From Planctomycetota bacterium (GTDB lineage: Bacteria; Planctomycetota; Phycisphaerae; WQYP01): DNA of 5,875 bases. The stretch covers positions 1-5,875 of the forward strand of contig JAJXZA010000372.1 of assembly GCA_021780285.1 (NCBI GenBank), in the 5' to 3' direction. A program made the translations under genes and the position numbers. The notes beneath the pieces were generated by a model. That model did not search any database, was not told the origin of the DNA, and saw nothing but the letters and a program-made list of their open reading frames with translations. Positions 1-5,875 of the stretch are shown here, piece after piece; position 1 is the stretch's first letter, and each line of letters starts with the position of its first letter.

Positions 1-2008
1 TTCATTTAAAAAACTGGATCCACGAATTCAATTTCGTAATCCGGTGATGTTTGTCGTTTATATCGGGAGCATCCTGACAAGCGGCTTATTTATTCAGGCG
101 CTGTTCGGGCATGGTGAGGCCCCAGCCGGGTTTATTCTCGCCATCAGCCTCTGGCTATGGTTTACAGTCATATTCGCCAATTTCGCGGAAGCCATGGCGG
201 AAGGTCGTGGCAAGGCTCAGGCCGATACTCTGCGTCGCGCCCGGCGCGATACCCAGGCAACAAAACTCACGGAGGCTCGGCGCGATGCGGCACATCAAAC
301 TATTTCCGCATCCGCCCTGCGTAAAGGAGACCTCATTCTGGTGGAGGCCGGAAGTATGATTCCCGCCGACGGGGAGGTTATCGAGGGCGTTGCGTCCGTA
401 GATGAATCGGCCATTACCGGAGAATCCGCCCCGGTCATTCGAGAATCGGGTGGTGACCGCTCCAGCGTGACGGGCGGCACACGCGTACTTTCCGATTGGC
501 TAATTATTCGTGTGGCATGTAATCCAGGTGAAACGTTTCTGGATCGTATGATTGCCATGGTAGAAGGCGCTAAGCGTCAAAAAACACCCAATGAAATTGC
601 GCTGAACATCCTCCTGGCCAAACTGACAATAATATTTCTTCTGGCGACCGTCACGCTGCTTCCATTTTCAATTTATGCGGTCCACGCTACCGGTCATGGA
701 TCGCCCATCTCGATAACCGTTCTGGCGGCTTTGCTGGTGTGCCTGATACCCACCACTATCGGGGGTTTGCTCTCAGCCATTGGCATTGCTGGTATGGATC
801 GCATGATTCAAAAAAATGTCATTGCAACATCGGGTCGCGCTGTGGAAGCGGCAGGCAATGTGGATGTGCTGCTGCTGGACAAAACGGGAACGATAACACT
901 GGGCAATCGTCAGGCGGTGCGCTTTATTGCGGCCAGAGGCGTCACGGTTGAGCAGTTGGCCGATGCGGCGCAGCTCGCATCTCTTGCGGATGAAACACCC
1001 GAAGGCCGCAGCATTGTTGTGCTGGCCAAGCAGCTTTACAAGCTGCGCGGACGCGACTTGAGTTCCATGCACGCCCAATTTATTCCATTCACCGCCCAAA
1101 CGCGCATGAGCGGCGTAGATTATGGCGGGCGAAAAATTCGCAAGGGCGCCGCCGATGCCATCGCGGCTTATGTTGCCGAAAGCGGCGGTGAGTTTGATGA
1201 AGTGGTTACAGCCGCCGTGGACGAAATATCCCGCCGCGGCGGCACGCCGTTGGTGGTGGCGGATGGCCCCAAGGTCGCCGGCGTTATAGAACTTAAGGAT
1301 ATTGTTAAAGGCGGCATTAAAGAGCGCTTCGCAGAACTGCGCCGCATGGGCATTAAAACGGTTATGATCACTGGCGATAATCCGCTTACCGCCGCCGCCA
1401 TCGCTGCCGAGGCCGGCGTTGACGATTTTCTCGCCCAGGCTACGCCGGAAACTAAACTGAAACTGATTCGCGAGTATCAGCAGGGCGGGCGGCTCGTGGC
1501 AATGACCGGTGACGGCACCAACGACGCACCGGCTTTGGCGCAGGCGGATGTGGCCGTGGCCATGAATTCCGGCACGCAGGCCGCAAAAGAAGCCGGCAAT
1601 ATGGTGGACCTCGATTCCAATCCGACCAAGCTCATTGAAATCATCGAAACCGGCAAACAACTTTTAATGACCCGCGGCTCCTTAACCACTTTTTCTATCG
1701 CCAATGATGTCAGTAAATATTTTGCCATTATCCCAGCAATTTTTGTGGGGATATATCCGGCGATGGGCCGCCTGAATATCATGCATCTGGCCACGCCGGA
1801 GAGCGCCATCATGTCGGCGGTTATTTTTAATGCTCTTATTATTATTGTGCTGATCCCGCTGGCGCTGCGCGGCGTAAAATACAAACCCATGCCCGCAGGA
1901 AAATTGCTTTTGCAGAATATTCTTATTTATGGCGTCGGGGGCCTGATTGTGCCATTCATCGGGATCAAACTTATTGACATGGCACTGGTAGCCATGCATC
2001 TGGCGTAA
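1..2008 (+). CDS. kdpB: KdpB, ATP-hydrolysing subunit of the K+-transporting ATPase (5' partial)
   Basis: This is the catalytic P-type ATPase subunit of the KdpFABC potassium pump in the inner membrane. The frame is open from base 2 to the TAA at 2006-2008. Codons before the ATG at 44 read KKLDPRIQFRNPV, matching E. coli KdpB just ahead of its first membrane span, so ATG 44 is internal and about 20 N-terminal residues lie upstream of the window. Visible landmarks: TGES of the actuator domain (416-427); the membrane motif IPTT (746-757); the phosphorylated aspartate of DKTGT (Asp codon 878-880); the nucleotide-binding-domain lysine in IRKG (1142-1144); the hinge TGDGTND (1505-1525); and the TM5 Asp and Lys of NDVSK (1706-1708, 1715-1717), which correspond to the E. 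coli D583/K586 pair. About seven hydrophobic spans are present, as usual. No catalytic residue is missing and no frameshift is seen. kdpC follows after 28 bases, and kdpA is expected directly upstream. Confidence 0.98.
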   Translation, partial: SFKKLDPRIQFRNPVMFVVYIGSILTSGLFIQALFGHGEAPAGFILAISLWLWFTVIFANFAEAMAEGRGKAQADTLRRARRDTQATKLTEARRDAAHQTISASALRKGDLILVEAGSMIPADGEVIEGVASVDESAITGESAPVIRESGGDRSSVTGGTRVLSDWLIIRVACNPGETFLDRMIAMVEGAKRQKTPNEIALNILLAKLTIIFLLATVTLLPFSIYAVHATGHGSPISITVLAALLVCLIPTTIGGLLSAIGIAGMDRMIQKNVIATSGRAVEAAGNVDVLLLDKTGTITLGNRQAVRFIAARGVTVEQLADAAQLASLADETPEGRSIVVLAKQLYKLRGRDLSSMHAQFIPFTAQTRMSGVDYGGRKIRKGAADAIAAYVAESGGEFDEVVTAAVDEISRRGGTPLVVADGPKVAGVIELKDIVKGGIKERFAELRRMGIKTVMITGDNPLTAAAIAAEAGVDDFLAQATPETKLKLIREYQQGGRLVAMTGDGTNDAPALAQADVAVAMNSGTQAAKEAGNMVDLDSNPTKLIEIIETGKQLLMTRGSLTTFSIANDVSKYFAIIPAIFVGIYPAMGRLNIMHLATPESAIMSAVIFNALIIIVLIPLALRGVKYKPMPAGKLLLQNILIYGVGGLIVPFIGIKLIDMALVAMHLA

Positions 2009-2021
2009 CACCCAAATGTTG

Positions 2022-2027
2022 AAAGGA
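2022..2027 (+). promoter_or_regulatory. Ribosome binding site of kdpC
   Basis: AAAGGA sits 9 bases before ATG 2037. It lies inside the seven-codon extension that would result from starting at ATG 2016, and the bases before 2016 (around the kdpB stop) contain no comparable purine-rich site. It therefore decides the kdpC start in favour of 2037. Confidence 0.75.
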
Positions 2028-2036
2028 ATAACCCAT

Positions 2037-2651
2037 ATGTGGTCACACATTCGTCCAGCCATCGTAGTGATTGTTATTTTATCCGCCCTCACGGGGCTGG
2101 CATATCCTATGCTGGTTACCGGAATTGCGGCTGTGGCTTTTCCCCTGCAGGCCAATGGCAGCATCTTAAACAATGGCGCGGGCAAGGCTGTAGGCTCGCG
2201 TCTGATCGGCCAATATTTTTCTGAACCCGGGTATTTCTGGCCGCGCCCGTCGGCAACCTCGCCGGTGCCATACACCTCCTGCAACGGCCCGCTGGCCGAT
2301 TGTGGATCAGGCTCCAATTTGGGGCCGACGAATCCGGCTTTATTTGCCGCGGTAAAGCGCCGCGTAGCTCGGCTACGAGCGGCAGATCCTACCGAAAAAG
2401 GGCCGGTTCCAGTGGACCTGGTGACTTCCAGTGCCAGTGGGCTAGATCCCGACATCAGCCCGGCGGCGGCCTTGTATCAGGCGGCCCGTGTGGCCAAGGC
2501 GCGCGGTTTGCCGGTGACGAAAGTACGGCAATTAGTTGAGCATTTCCGCCGGGGACGACTTTGGGGTGTACTGGGCGCGCCGCATGTGAATGTTCTGGAA
2601 CTGAATTTGGCTCTCGATCGGTTATCATCGTCAAAACGCTCCGGGGAATAA
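2037..2651 (+). CDS. kdpC: KdpC, K+-transporting ATPase subunit C
   Basis: KdpC is the small subunit of the KdpFABC pump, anchored by one N-terminal membrane span (residues about 7-29) with the rest in the periplasm, where it contacts KdpA. From ATG 2037 the protein is 204 aa, against 190 in E. coli. Family motifs are in order: QANGS (38-42), GSRLIGQ (53-59), YFWPRPSAT (66-74), GSNLGPTNP (92-100), VPVDLVTSSASGLD (124-137), RVAKARGL (151-158) and VNVLELNLALD (184-194). I chose ATG 2037 over the in-frame ATG at 2016 because an AAGGA ribosome site lies 9 bases before it and the protein then starts close to the span, as in E. coli. Odd points are a loop at 79-92 about six residues longer than in E. 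coli, carrying Cys82 and Cys89, and a short Ser/Lys/Arg-rich tail (SSSKRSGE) beyond the usual end. The stop is 3 bases before kdpD. Confidence 0.97.
   Translation: MWSHIRPAIVVIVILSALTGLAYPMLVTGIAAVAFPLQANGSILNNGAGKAVGSRLIGQYFSEPGYFWPRPSATSPVPYTSCNGPLADCGSGSNLGPTNPALFAAVKRRVARLRAADPTEKGPVPVDLVTSSASGLDPDISPAAALYQAARVAKARGLPVTKVRQLVEHFRRGRLWGVLGAPHVNVLELNLALDRLSSSKRSGE
2643..2647 (+). promoter_or_regulatory. Ribosome binding site of kdpD inside the end of kdpC
   Basis: GGGGA lies 7 bases before ATG 2655 and overlaps the last codons of kdpC, whose stop is only 3 bases before kdpD. Such an arrangement commonly gives translational coupling, so ribosomes finishing kdpC would be placed to start kdpD. 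The coupling is inferred from spacing alone. Confidence 0.7.
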
Positions 2652-2654
2652 TTC

Positions 2655-5336
2655 ATGGAAAATATACACGACCCACAGCGACCGAATCCTGATGATCTAC
2701 TGCTTCAAATAAAAAAACAGGAAGAATCGCGACGTCGGGGCAAACTGAAGATTTTTTTTGGCGCTTCGGCCGGAGTCGGAAAAACCTACGCCATGCTGGA
2801 AGATGCGCGCAAGCGAGCCATGGACGGCTTACGCGTTCTGGTAGGCTACGCCGAACCGCATATTCGCCCGGAAACCGAGGCGTTGCTTCTGGGCATGGAT
2901 ATTCTTCCCTATAAAATTATTAATTATAATGGAACCACACTTAAAGAATTTGATCTTGACGCGGCCATCGAAAAAGTCCCCGAGTTGATTCTGGTTGACG
3001 AACTGGCACATACCAATGCCCCCGGTATGCGGCATGCCAAACGCTGGCAGGATGTGGCCGAACTTCTTGCTGCGGGGATTGATGTCTCCACAACGCTGAA
3101 TGTGCAACATCTCGAATCGGTCAATGATATTGTGGAACGAGCCACCGGCGTAAAAGTAAAAGAGACGCTTCCCGACTCGGTTTTTCAAAGCGCCGATGAA
3201 GTACAACTGGTGGACTTGCCTCCAGAAAAGCTCATCGAGCGTCTCCAGGAAGGAAAAATTTACGTGCCTGATCGGGCTGCTGCTGCGTTGCGGCACTTTT
3301 TCAGTATGGGCAATTTGCTGGCCCTGCGCGAGCTCGCATTGCGCTGCACCGCCGATCGTATCAATAAGGATATTGATACGCTGCGCCAGGGCCGAACGGC
3401 TCCCCAGGCTTCTGCCGTATCTGAGCGCATCATGGTATGCGTAGGCCCAAGTCCATTTTCGGCCAACCTGGTGCGTACCGCCGCGCGGATGGCCGCAGCC
3501 TGGAAGGCTCCCTGGATTGCCGTATATGTTGAAATGAAAAACTCCCCCGGTCTCTCCGCAGCCGCCCGGCAGCGTGTCACGCACACACTGAACCTTGCTG
3601 AGCAACTTGGGGGCGAGGTAGTGACTCTGGCGGGCCTTCATGCGGATGTGGAAATTATTGCTTATGCACAACGAAGACATGTAGCACGCATTATCGTCGG
3701 CAAGCCTTCGGTGCGGGGCTGGCGCCGCTGGCTGAGACGTTCATTTTTAGACCGACTGATACTGCACAGCGGAGATATTAATCTCGAACTGATTCGTGAA
3801 GATGCGGATCATGCACCTCCTGCTCCAATGGCATCTGCGGCCAAAAGTTGGGATCTTCGCGGATTAACGTGGGCTTGTGCCATTGTAGGGTTTAACACCG
3901 CACTGGGTATTCTGCTGTGCAACGTTTTGGGGTTGTCGAACATCAATGTGATCATGTTTTACCTGCTGGGGGTGATATGGATATCCGCCCGCTACAGTCG
4001 GTTGGTCGGAATCATTACCGTAGTGGGCAGTGTTGCACTTTTTGATTTTACCGTGGTACCGCCCTATTATTCGTTCGCCGTTTCTGATACGCAATATTTG
4101 CTGACCTTTGCCGCTATGATGGCGACAGGCATCTACATCAGCATGCTCGCGACCCGCCTCCGCAACCAGGAATCCCTGGCGCGATTGCGCCAACAGCATG
4201 TGGAAATGCTTTTGAAATCCAGCCGCGAGTTAATTGTTTGCCGCGATCACAAAACGTTGCTGAAAGTTTCAGTCCAGCATGTGGCCGACTTTTTCGCATC
4301 CCCAGCCGGAGTGATGGTTTTGGGGTCAGCCGGACGGCCTGCAGTGGCGTATGCGTCGCCGGAATTGGCGCTTGACGAAAAAGAACTTGGTGTGGCCGAT
4401 TGGGTTATTCGTCATGGTGAAAAGGCCGGCGCGGGCACATCCACTTTGCCTTCGGCGCGGGCGATTTACCTGCCACTGAAAGGTGTTCGATCAACTTTGG
4501 GCGCGCTGTGCCTGATTCCTTCGCCATCGGCACAACTCTTTTATCCGGAACAGATGCACACGCTGGAATCTTTTGCGGCACAGATGGCCATGGCTTTTGA
4601 ACGGATTATGCTTTCGGAGGAATCGCAACGCGCTTGGGAGCAAACCGAGCGCGAGGTTCTCCGCAACACATTGCTCTCGGCGGTATCGCACGATTTGCGA
4701 ACACCGCTGGCGGCAATTACGGGCGCTGCCACCAGTTTGCTGCAGGCAGGCGATGCACTTACCGAAGAAACGCAAAGGGAGTTGCTGCATACGATTGCAC
4801 AGGAGTCCATGCGGATGGAACGCCTGATCGGCAAACTACTCGACATGACGCGGCTGGAGGCCGGTGAAACCAGAGTTGCAAGGGAATTATTTGATGTGGG
4901 AGAGGTGATTATTTCAGCAGTGAGACGCTGGCGCGAAAATGACCAGCATCGTGAATTCAAACTGGACATTGCCGACGCACTGCCGCCGGTGTCGGGTGAT
5001 CCGCTGCTGATTGAGCAAGTGCTTTCCAATCTCATTGAAAATGCGATAGAACATGCTCCATGTGGGTCTCCCATTGAAATCCAGGCGATGACTCGCGGCG
5101 CTATGGTGCTGATTCGGGTGATGGACCGCGGCCCCGGCCTGCCGCTGCATGATACCCAGCGGATTTTTGAGAAATTTTTTCACGGGGGAGCCAGTGCCTC
5201 GCGCTCGGCGGGGTTGGGTTTGGGTTTGGCGATCTGCCGGGCGGTTATGCAGTTGCATCAGGGTAGTATCAGCGCGCGAAATCGTGATGGCGGCGGTGCG
5301 GAATTTCAGGTTTTGCTGCCCATACCCACAGGTTGA
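2655..5336 (+). CDS. kdpD: KdpD, K+/osmotic-stress sensor histidine kinase
   Basis: KdpD is the inner-membrane sensor kinase that phosphorylates KdpE when K+ is limiting, and in characterised members also dephosphorylates it. It is 893 aa, nearly the E. coli length (894). Domain order: the N-terminal KdpD domain with Walker A GASAGVGKT (36-44) and the Walker B-like LILVDELAHTN (111-121); a Usp-like domain (about 256-380); four membrane spans (about 401-424, 430-446, 449-468, 479-499; DUF4118 type); an arginine-containing segment after the last span (R501, R503, R510, R512); a GAF-like region (about 520-650); then the kinase core. In the core, the H box SAVSHDLRTP puts the phospho-accepting histidine at 679, and D680-L-R-T683 is the DxxT element linked to phosphatase activity. 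The ATPase domain has the N box (N792, N796), G1 D824-R-G-P-G828, F box (838-842) and G2 GLGLGL (853-858). All key residues are intact. ATG 2655 has GGGGA 7 bases upstream. The Usp domain resembles E. coli rather than the Gram-positive type. Confidence 0.98.
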   Translation: MENIHDPQRPNPDDLLLQIKKQEESRRRGKLKIFFGASAGVGKTYAMLEDARKRAMDGLRVLVGYAEPHIRPETEALLLGMDILPYKIINYNGTTLKEFDLDAAIEKVPELILVDELAHTNAPGMRHAKRWQDVAELLAAGIDVSTTLNVQHLESVNDIVERATGVKVKETLPDSVFQSADEVQLVDLPPEKLIERLQEGKIYVPDRAAAALRHFFSMGNLLALRELALRCTADRINKDIDTLRQGRTAPQASAVSERIMVCVGPSPFSANLVRTAARMAAAWKAPWIAVYVEMKNSPGLSAAARQRVTHTLNLAEQLGGEVVTLAGLHADVEIIAYAQRRHVARIIVGKPSVRGWRRWLRRSFLDRLILHSGDINLELIREDADHAPPAPMASAAKSWDLRGLTWACAIVGFNTALGILLCNVLGLSNINVIMFYLLGVIWISARYSRLVGIITVVGSVALFDFTVVPPYYSFAVSDTQYLLTFAAMMATGIYISMLATRLRNQESLARLRQQHVEMLLKSSRELIVCRDHKTLLKVSVQHVADFFASPAGVMVLGSAGRPAVAYASPELALDEKELGVADWVIRHGEKAGAGTSTLPSARAIYLPLKGVRSTLGALCLIPSPSAQLFYPEQMHTLESFAAQMAMAFERIMLSEESQRAWEQTEREVLRNTLLSAVSHDLRTPLAAITGAATSLLQAGDALTEETQRELLHTIAQESMRMERLIGKLLDMTRLEAGETRVARELFDVGEVIISAVRRWRENDQHREFKLDIADALPPVSGDPLLIEQVLSNLIENAIEHAPCGSPIEIQAMTRGAMVLIRVMDRGPGLPLHDTQRIFEKFFHGGASASRSAGLGLGLAICRAVMQLHQGSISARNRDGGGAEFQVLLPIPTG
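3357..3380. repeat. Perfect 10-bp inverted repeat with AGGA loop inside kdpD
   Basis: CGTATCAATA (3357-3366) and TATTGATACG (3371-3380) are exact reverse complements separated by AGGA. The repeat is within kdpD codons for about residues 235-242, in the linker between the N-terminal KdpD domain and the Usp domain. No T-run follows, so it is not an intrinsic terminator. The repeat is seen directly, and any function (mRNA hairpin or protein-binding dyad) is unproven. Confidence 0.6.
5207..5229 (+). other. G-tract cluster in kdpD (possible quadruplex)
   Basis: G-runs at 5207-5208, 5210-5213, 5216-5218, 5222-5224 and 5228-5229 are separated by 1-3 bases, giving a telomere-like GGGTTT pattern on the coding strand. 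They encode the conserved G2 box of the kinase (GLGLGL, residues 853-858), where every Leu here uses TTG. A two-layer quadruplex is possible in RNA or single-stranded DNA, but the pattern may simply follow from the Gly-Leu repeat and codon choice. Confidence 0.35.
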
Positions 5337-5349
5337 CGACCTGGCTCGT

Positions 5350-5354
5350 AGAGG
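5350..5354 (+). promoter_or_regulatory. Weak ribosome-binding-site candidate for kdpE
   Basis: AGAGG is the only Shine-Dalgarno-like run between the kdpD stop and kdpE ATG 5369, with a long 14-base spacer. A TTG in the kdpE frame at 5357-5359 is too close (2 bases) to use it well. Either kdpE starts weakly at the ATG or initiation depends on ribosomes arriving from kdpD. Confidence 0.4.
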
Positions 5355-5368
5355 TTTTGATTCCATTT

Positions 5369-5875
5369 ATGGCTAATGCTAACGCTGTGATACTTGTGGT
5401 GGAAGATGACCCTCCCATTCAGAGGTTTTTACGGGCGGCGCTGGATGCCAACGGATACCGCGTTATTGACGCTGCCACATGCGCCAAGGCCCTGATGCTG
5501 TTTAATCAAATGGCGCCGGATGCGGTTATTCTCGATTTGGGCATGCCGGATTGCGACGGCATTGAAATCGTGCGTCATATTCGCAAGCTTGCCGGCACCC
5601 CAATACTGATTGTATCGGCGCGTGGGCATGAGCGCGGCAAAATTGAGGCTCTTGATGCGGGTGCCGACGATTACCTCACCAAGCCATTCGGTATCGGTGA
5701 GCTTTTGGCGCGTTTGCGGGTTGCACTGCGTCGTCCGATACGAACGGACGGGCCAGGTGGGGGCATGGTAACGGTCGGCGATATCACGGTGAATCTCGAC
5801 TCCCGTGAAGTAACCGTGGCCGGGCAGCCGGTTCATCTGACACCGCATGAATATCGCCTGCTGATGGTGCTGTTA
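5369..5875 (+). CDS. kdpE: KdpE, OmpR-family response regulator (3' partial)
   Basis: KdpE is the cytoplasmic response regulator that receives phosphate from KdpD and activates transcription of the kdp operon. The frame is open from ATG 5369 to the window edge, giving 169 codons of a protein that is usually about 225-230 aa. The receiver domain (about 6-122) has the acidic pair D13/D14 in VVEDD, the phospho-accepting D56 in VILDLGMPD, S83 in IVSAR and K105 in TKPFGIGEL. The stretch ALDAGADDYLTKPFGIGEL is almost the same as in E. coli KdpE. Residues from about 133 begin the winged-helix DNA-binding domain (the strands VTVGDITVNLD and VTVAGQPVHLTP, then the first helix from HEYRLL). The recognition helix lies beyond the edge. 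The start lies 32 bases after the kdpD stop. The only ribosome-site-like sequence, AGAGG at 5350-5354, sits 14 bases before the ATG, which is long, so the exact start is the least certain point. Confidence 0.96.
   Translation, partial: MANANAVILVVEDDPPIQRFLRAALDANGYRVIDAATCAKALMLFNQMAPDAVILDLGMPDCDGIEIVRHIRKLAGTPILIVSARGHERGKIEALDAGADDYLTKPFGIGELLARLRVALRRPIRTDGPGGGMVTVGDITVNLDSREVTVAGQPVHLTPHEYRLLMVLL

Noticed and set aside
16..29. BamHI (GGATCC) and EcoRI (GAATTC) sites close together at the left edge, suggesting cloning-vector contamination
   Set aside because: The bases are in frame with kdpB and encode KKLDPRIQFRNPV, which matches KdpB just before its first membrane span, so they are native coding sequence.
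1030..1046. 7-bp inverted repeat GCAGCTT-TAC-AAGCTGC in kdpB
   Set aside because: It is short, within conserved coding sequence, lacks a T-run, and stems of this length are expected by chance in a few kilobases.
1231..1242. 12-base palindrome CCGCCGCGGCGG in kdpB
   Set aside because: It is GC-only sequence arising from Arg-Arg-Gly codons, with no matching copy nearby.
773..1660. 295-codon open frame on the minus strand opposite kdpB
   Set aside because: It is wholly antisense to conserved kdpB motifs, has a low-complexity His/Ala/Gly-rich translation and resembles no family I recognise.
44..2008. ATG at 44 as the true start of kdpB
   Set aside because: The upstream codons in the same frame are open to the window edge and conserved with E. 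coli KdpB. The gene starts outside the window.
2363..2377. 6-bp inverted repeat CGTAGC-TCG-GCTACG in kdpC
   Set aside because: The stem is short and within codons for an Arg/Ala/Leu-rich helix, with no sign of terminator or operator function.
1682..2455. 257-codon minus-strand open frame spanning the kdpB-kdpC junction
   Set aside because: It covers two well-supported genes on the other strand, with no recognisable domain.
2829..3680. 283-codon minus-strand open frame opposite kdpD
   Set aside because: It is antisense to the conserved KdpD and Usp domains; its translation has no recognisable motif and is best read as a shadow frame.
5337..5368. Terminator or separate promoter between kdpD and kdpE
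   Set aside because: The 32 bases contain no stem with a T-run and no convincing -35/-10 pair.

Overview
The window holds four consecutive plus-strand genes of a kdp operon, the high-affinity ATP-driven potassium uptake system and its two-component regulator. The order is kdpB (5' end cut by the window edge), kdpC, kdpD, kdpE (3' end cut by the window edge). kdpA, and kdpF if present, should lie just upstream, but neither they nor the operon promoter are in view.

Layout: kdpB occupies bases 1-2008, kdpC 2037-2651, kdpD 2655-5336, and kdpE runs from 5369 off the right edge. Gaps are 28, 3 and 32 bases, so there is no intergenic stretch that could hold another gene, and no terminator is visible. 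This packing fits one polycistronic kdp(F)ABCDE transcript, with the regulators encoded on the same message as the pump or on an overlapping one. I see no tRNA, rRNA, mobile element, CRISPR array or integration scar.

How the genes work together: KdpB is the P-type ATPase subunit that hydrolyses ATP. With KdpA (the channel-like K+ subunit, outside the window) and KdpC (a single-span subunit with a large periplasmic domain) it forms the pump. KdpD is a membrane histidine kinase that senses K+ limitation or osmotic stress, and KdpE is the OmpR-family response regulator expected to activate the kdp promoter.

Organism: the proteins look bacterial, and the single-span KdpC plus the full-length E. 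coli-style KdpD (893 aa against 894 in E. coli) suggest a Gram-negative or diderm lineage. Base composition is moderate (roughly mid-50s % GC by eye). KdpB is very close to the E. coli sequence over its catalytic motifs, while KdpC, the KdpD linkers and the gene starts differ clearly, so this is not an enteric bacterium. I cannot name a phylum from the sequence alone.

Nothing here amounts to a new biological system. The points most worth a second look are a two-cysteine insertion in the periplasmic domain of KdpC, a perfect 10-bp hairpin with an AGGA loop inside kdpD, and a degenerate version of the reported cyclic-di-AMP-binding motif in the KdpD Usp domain.
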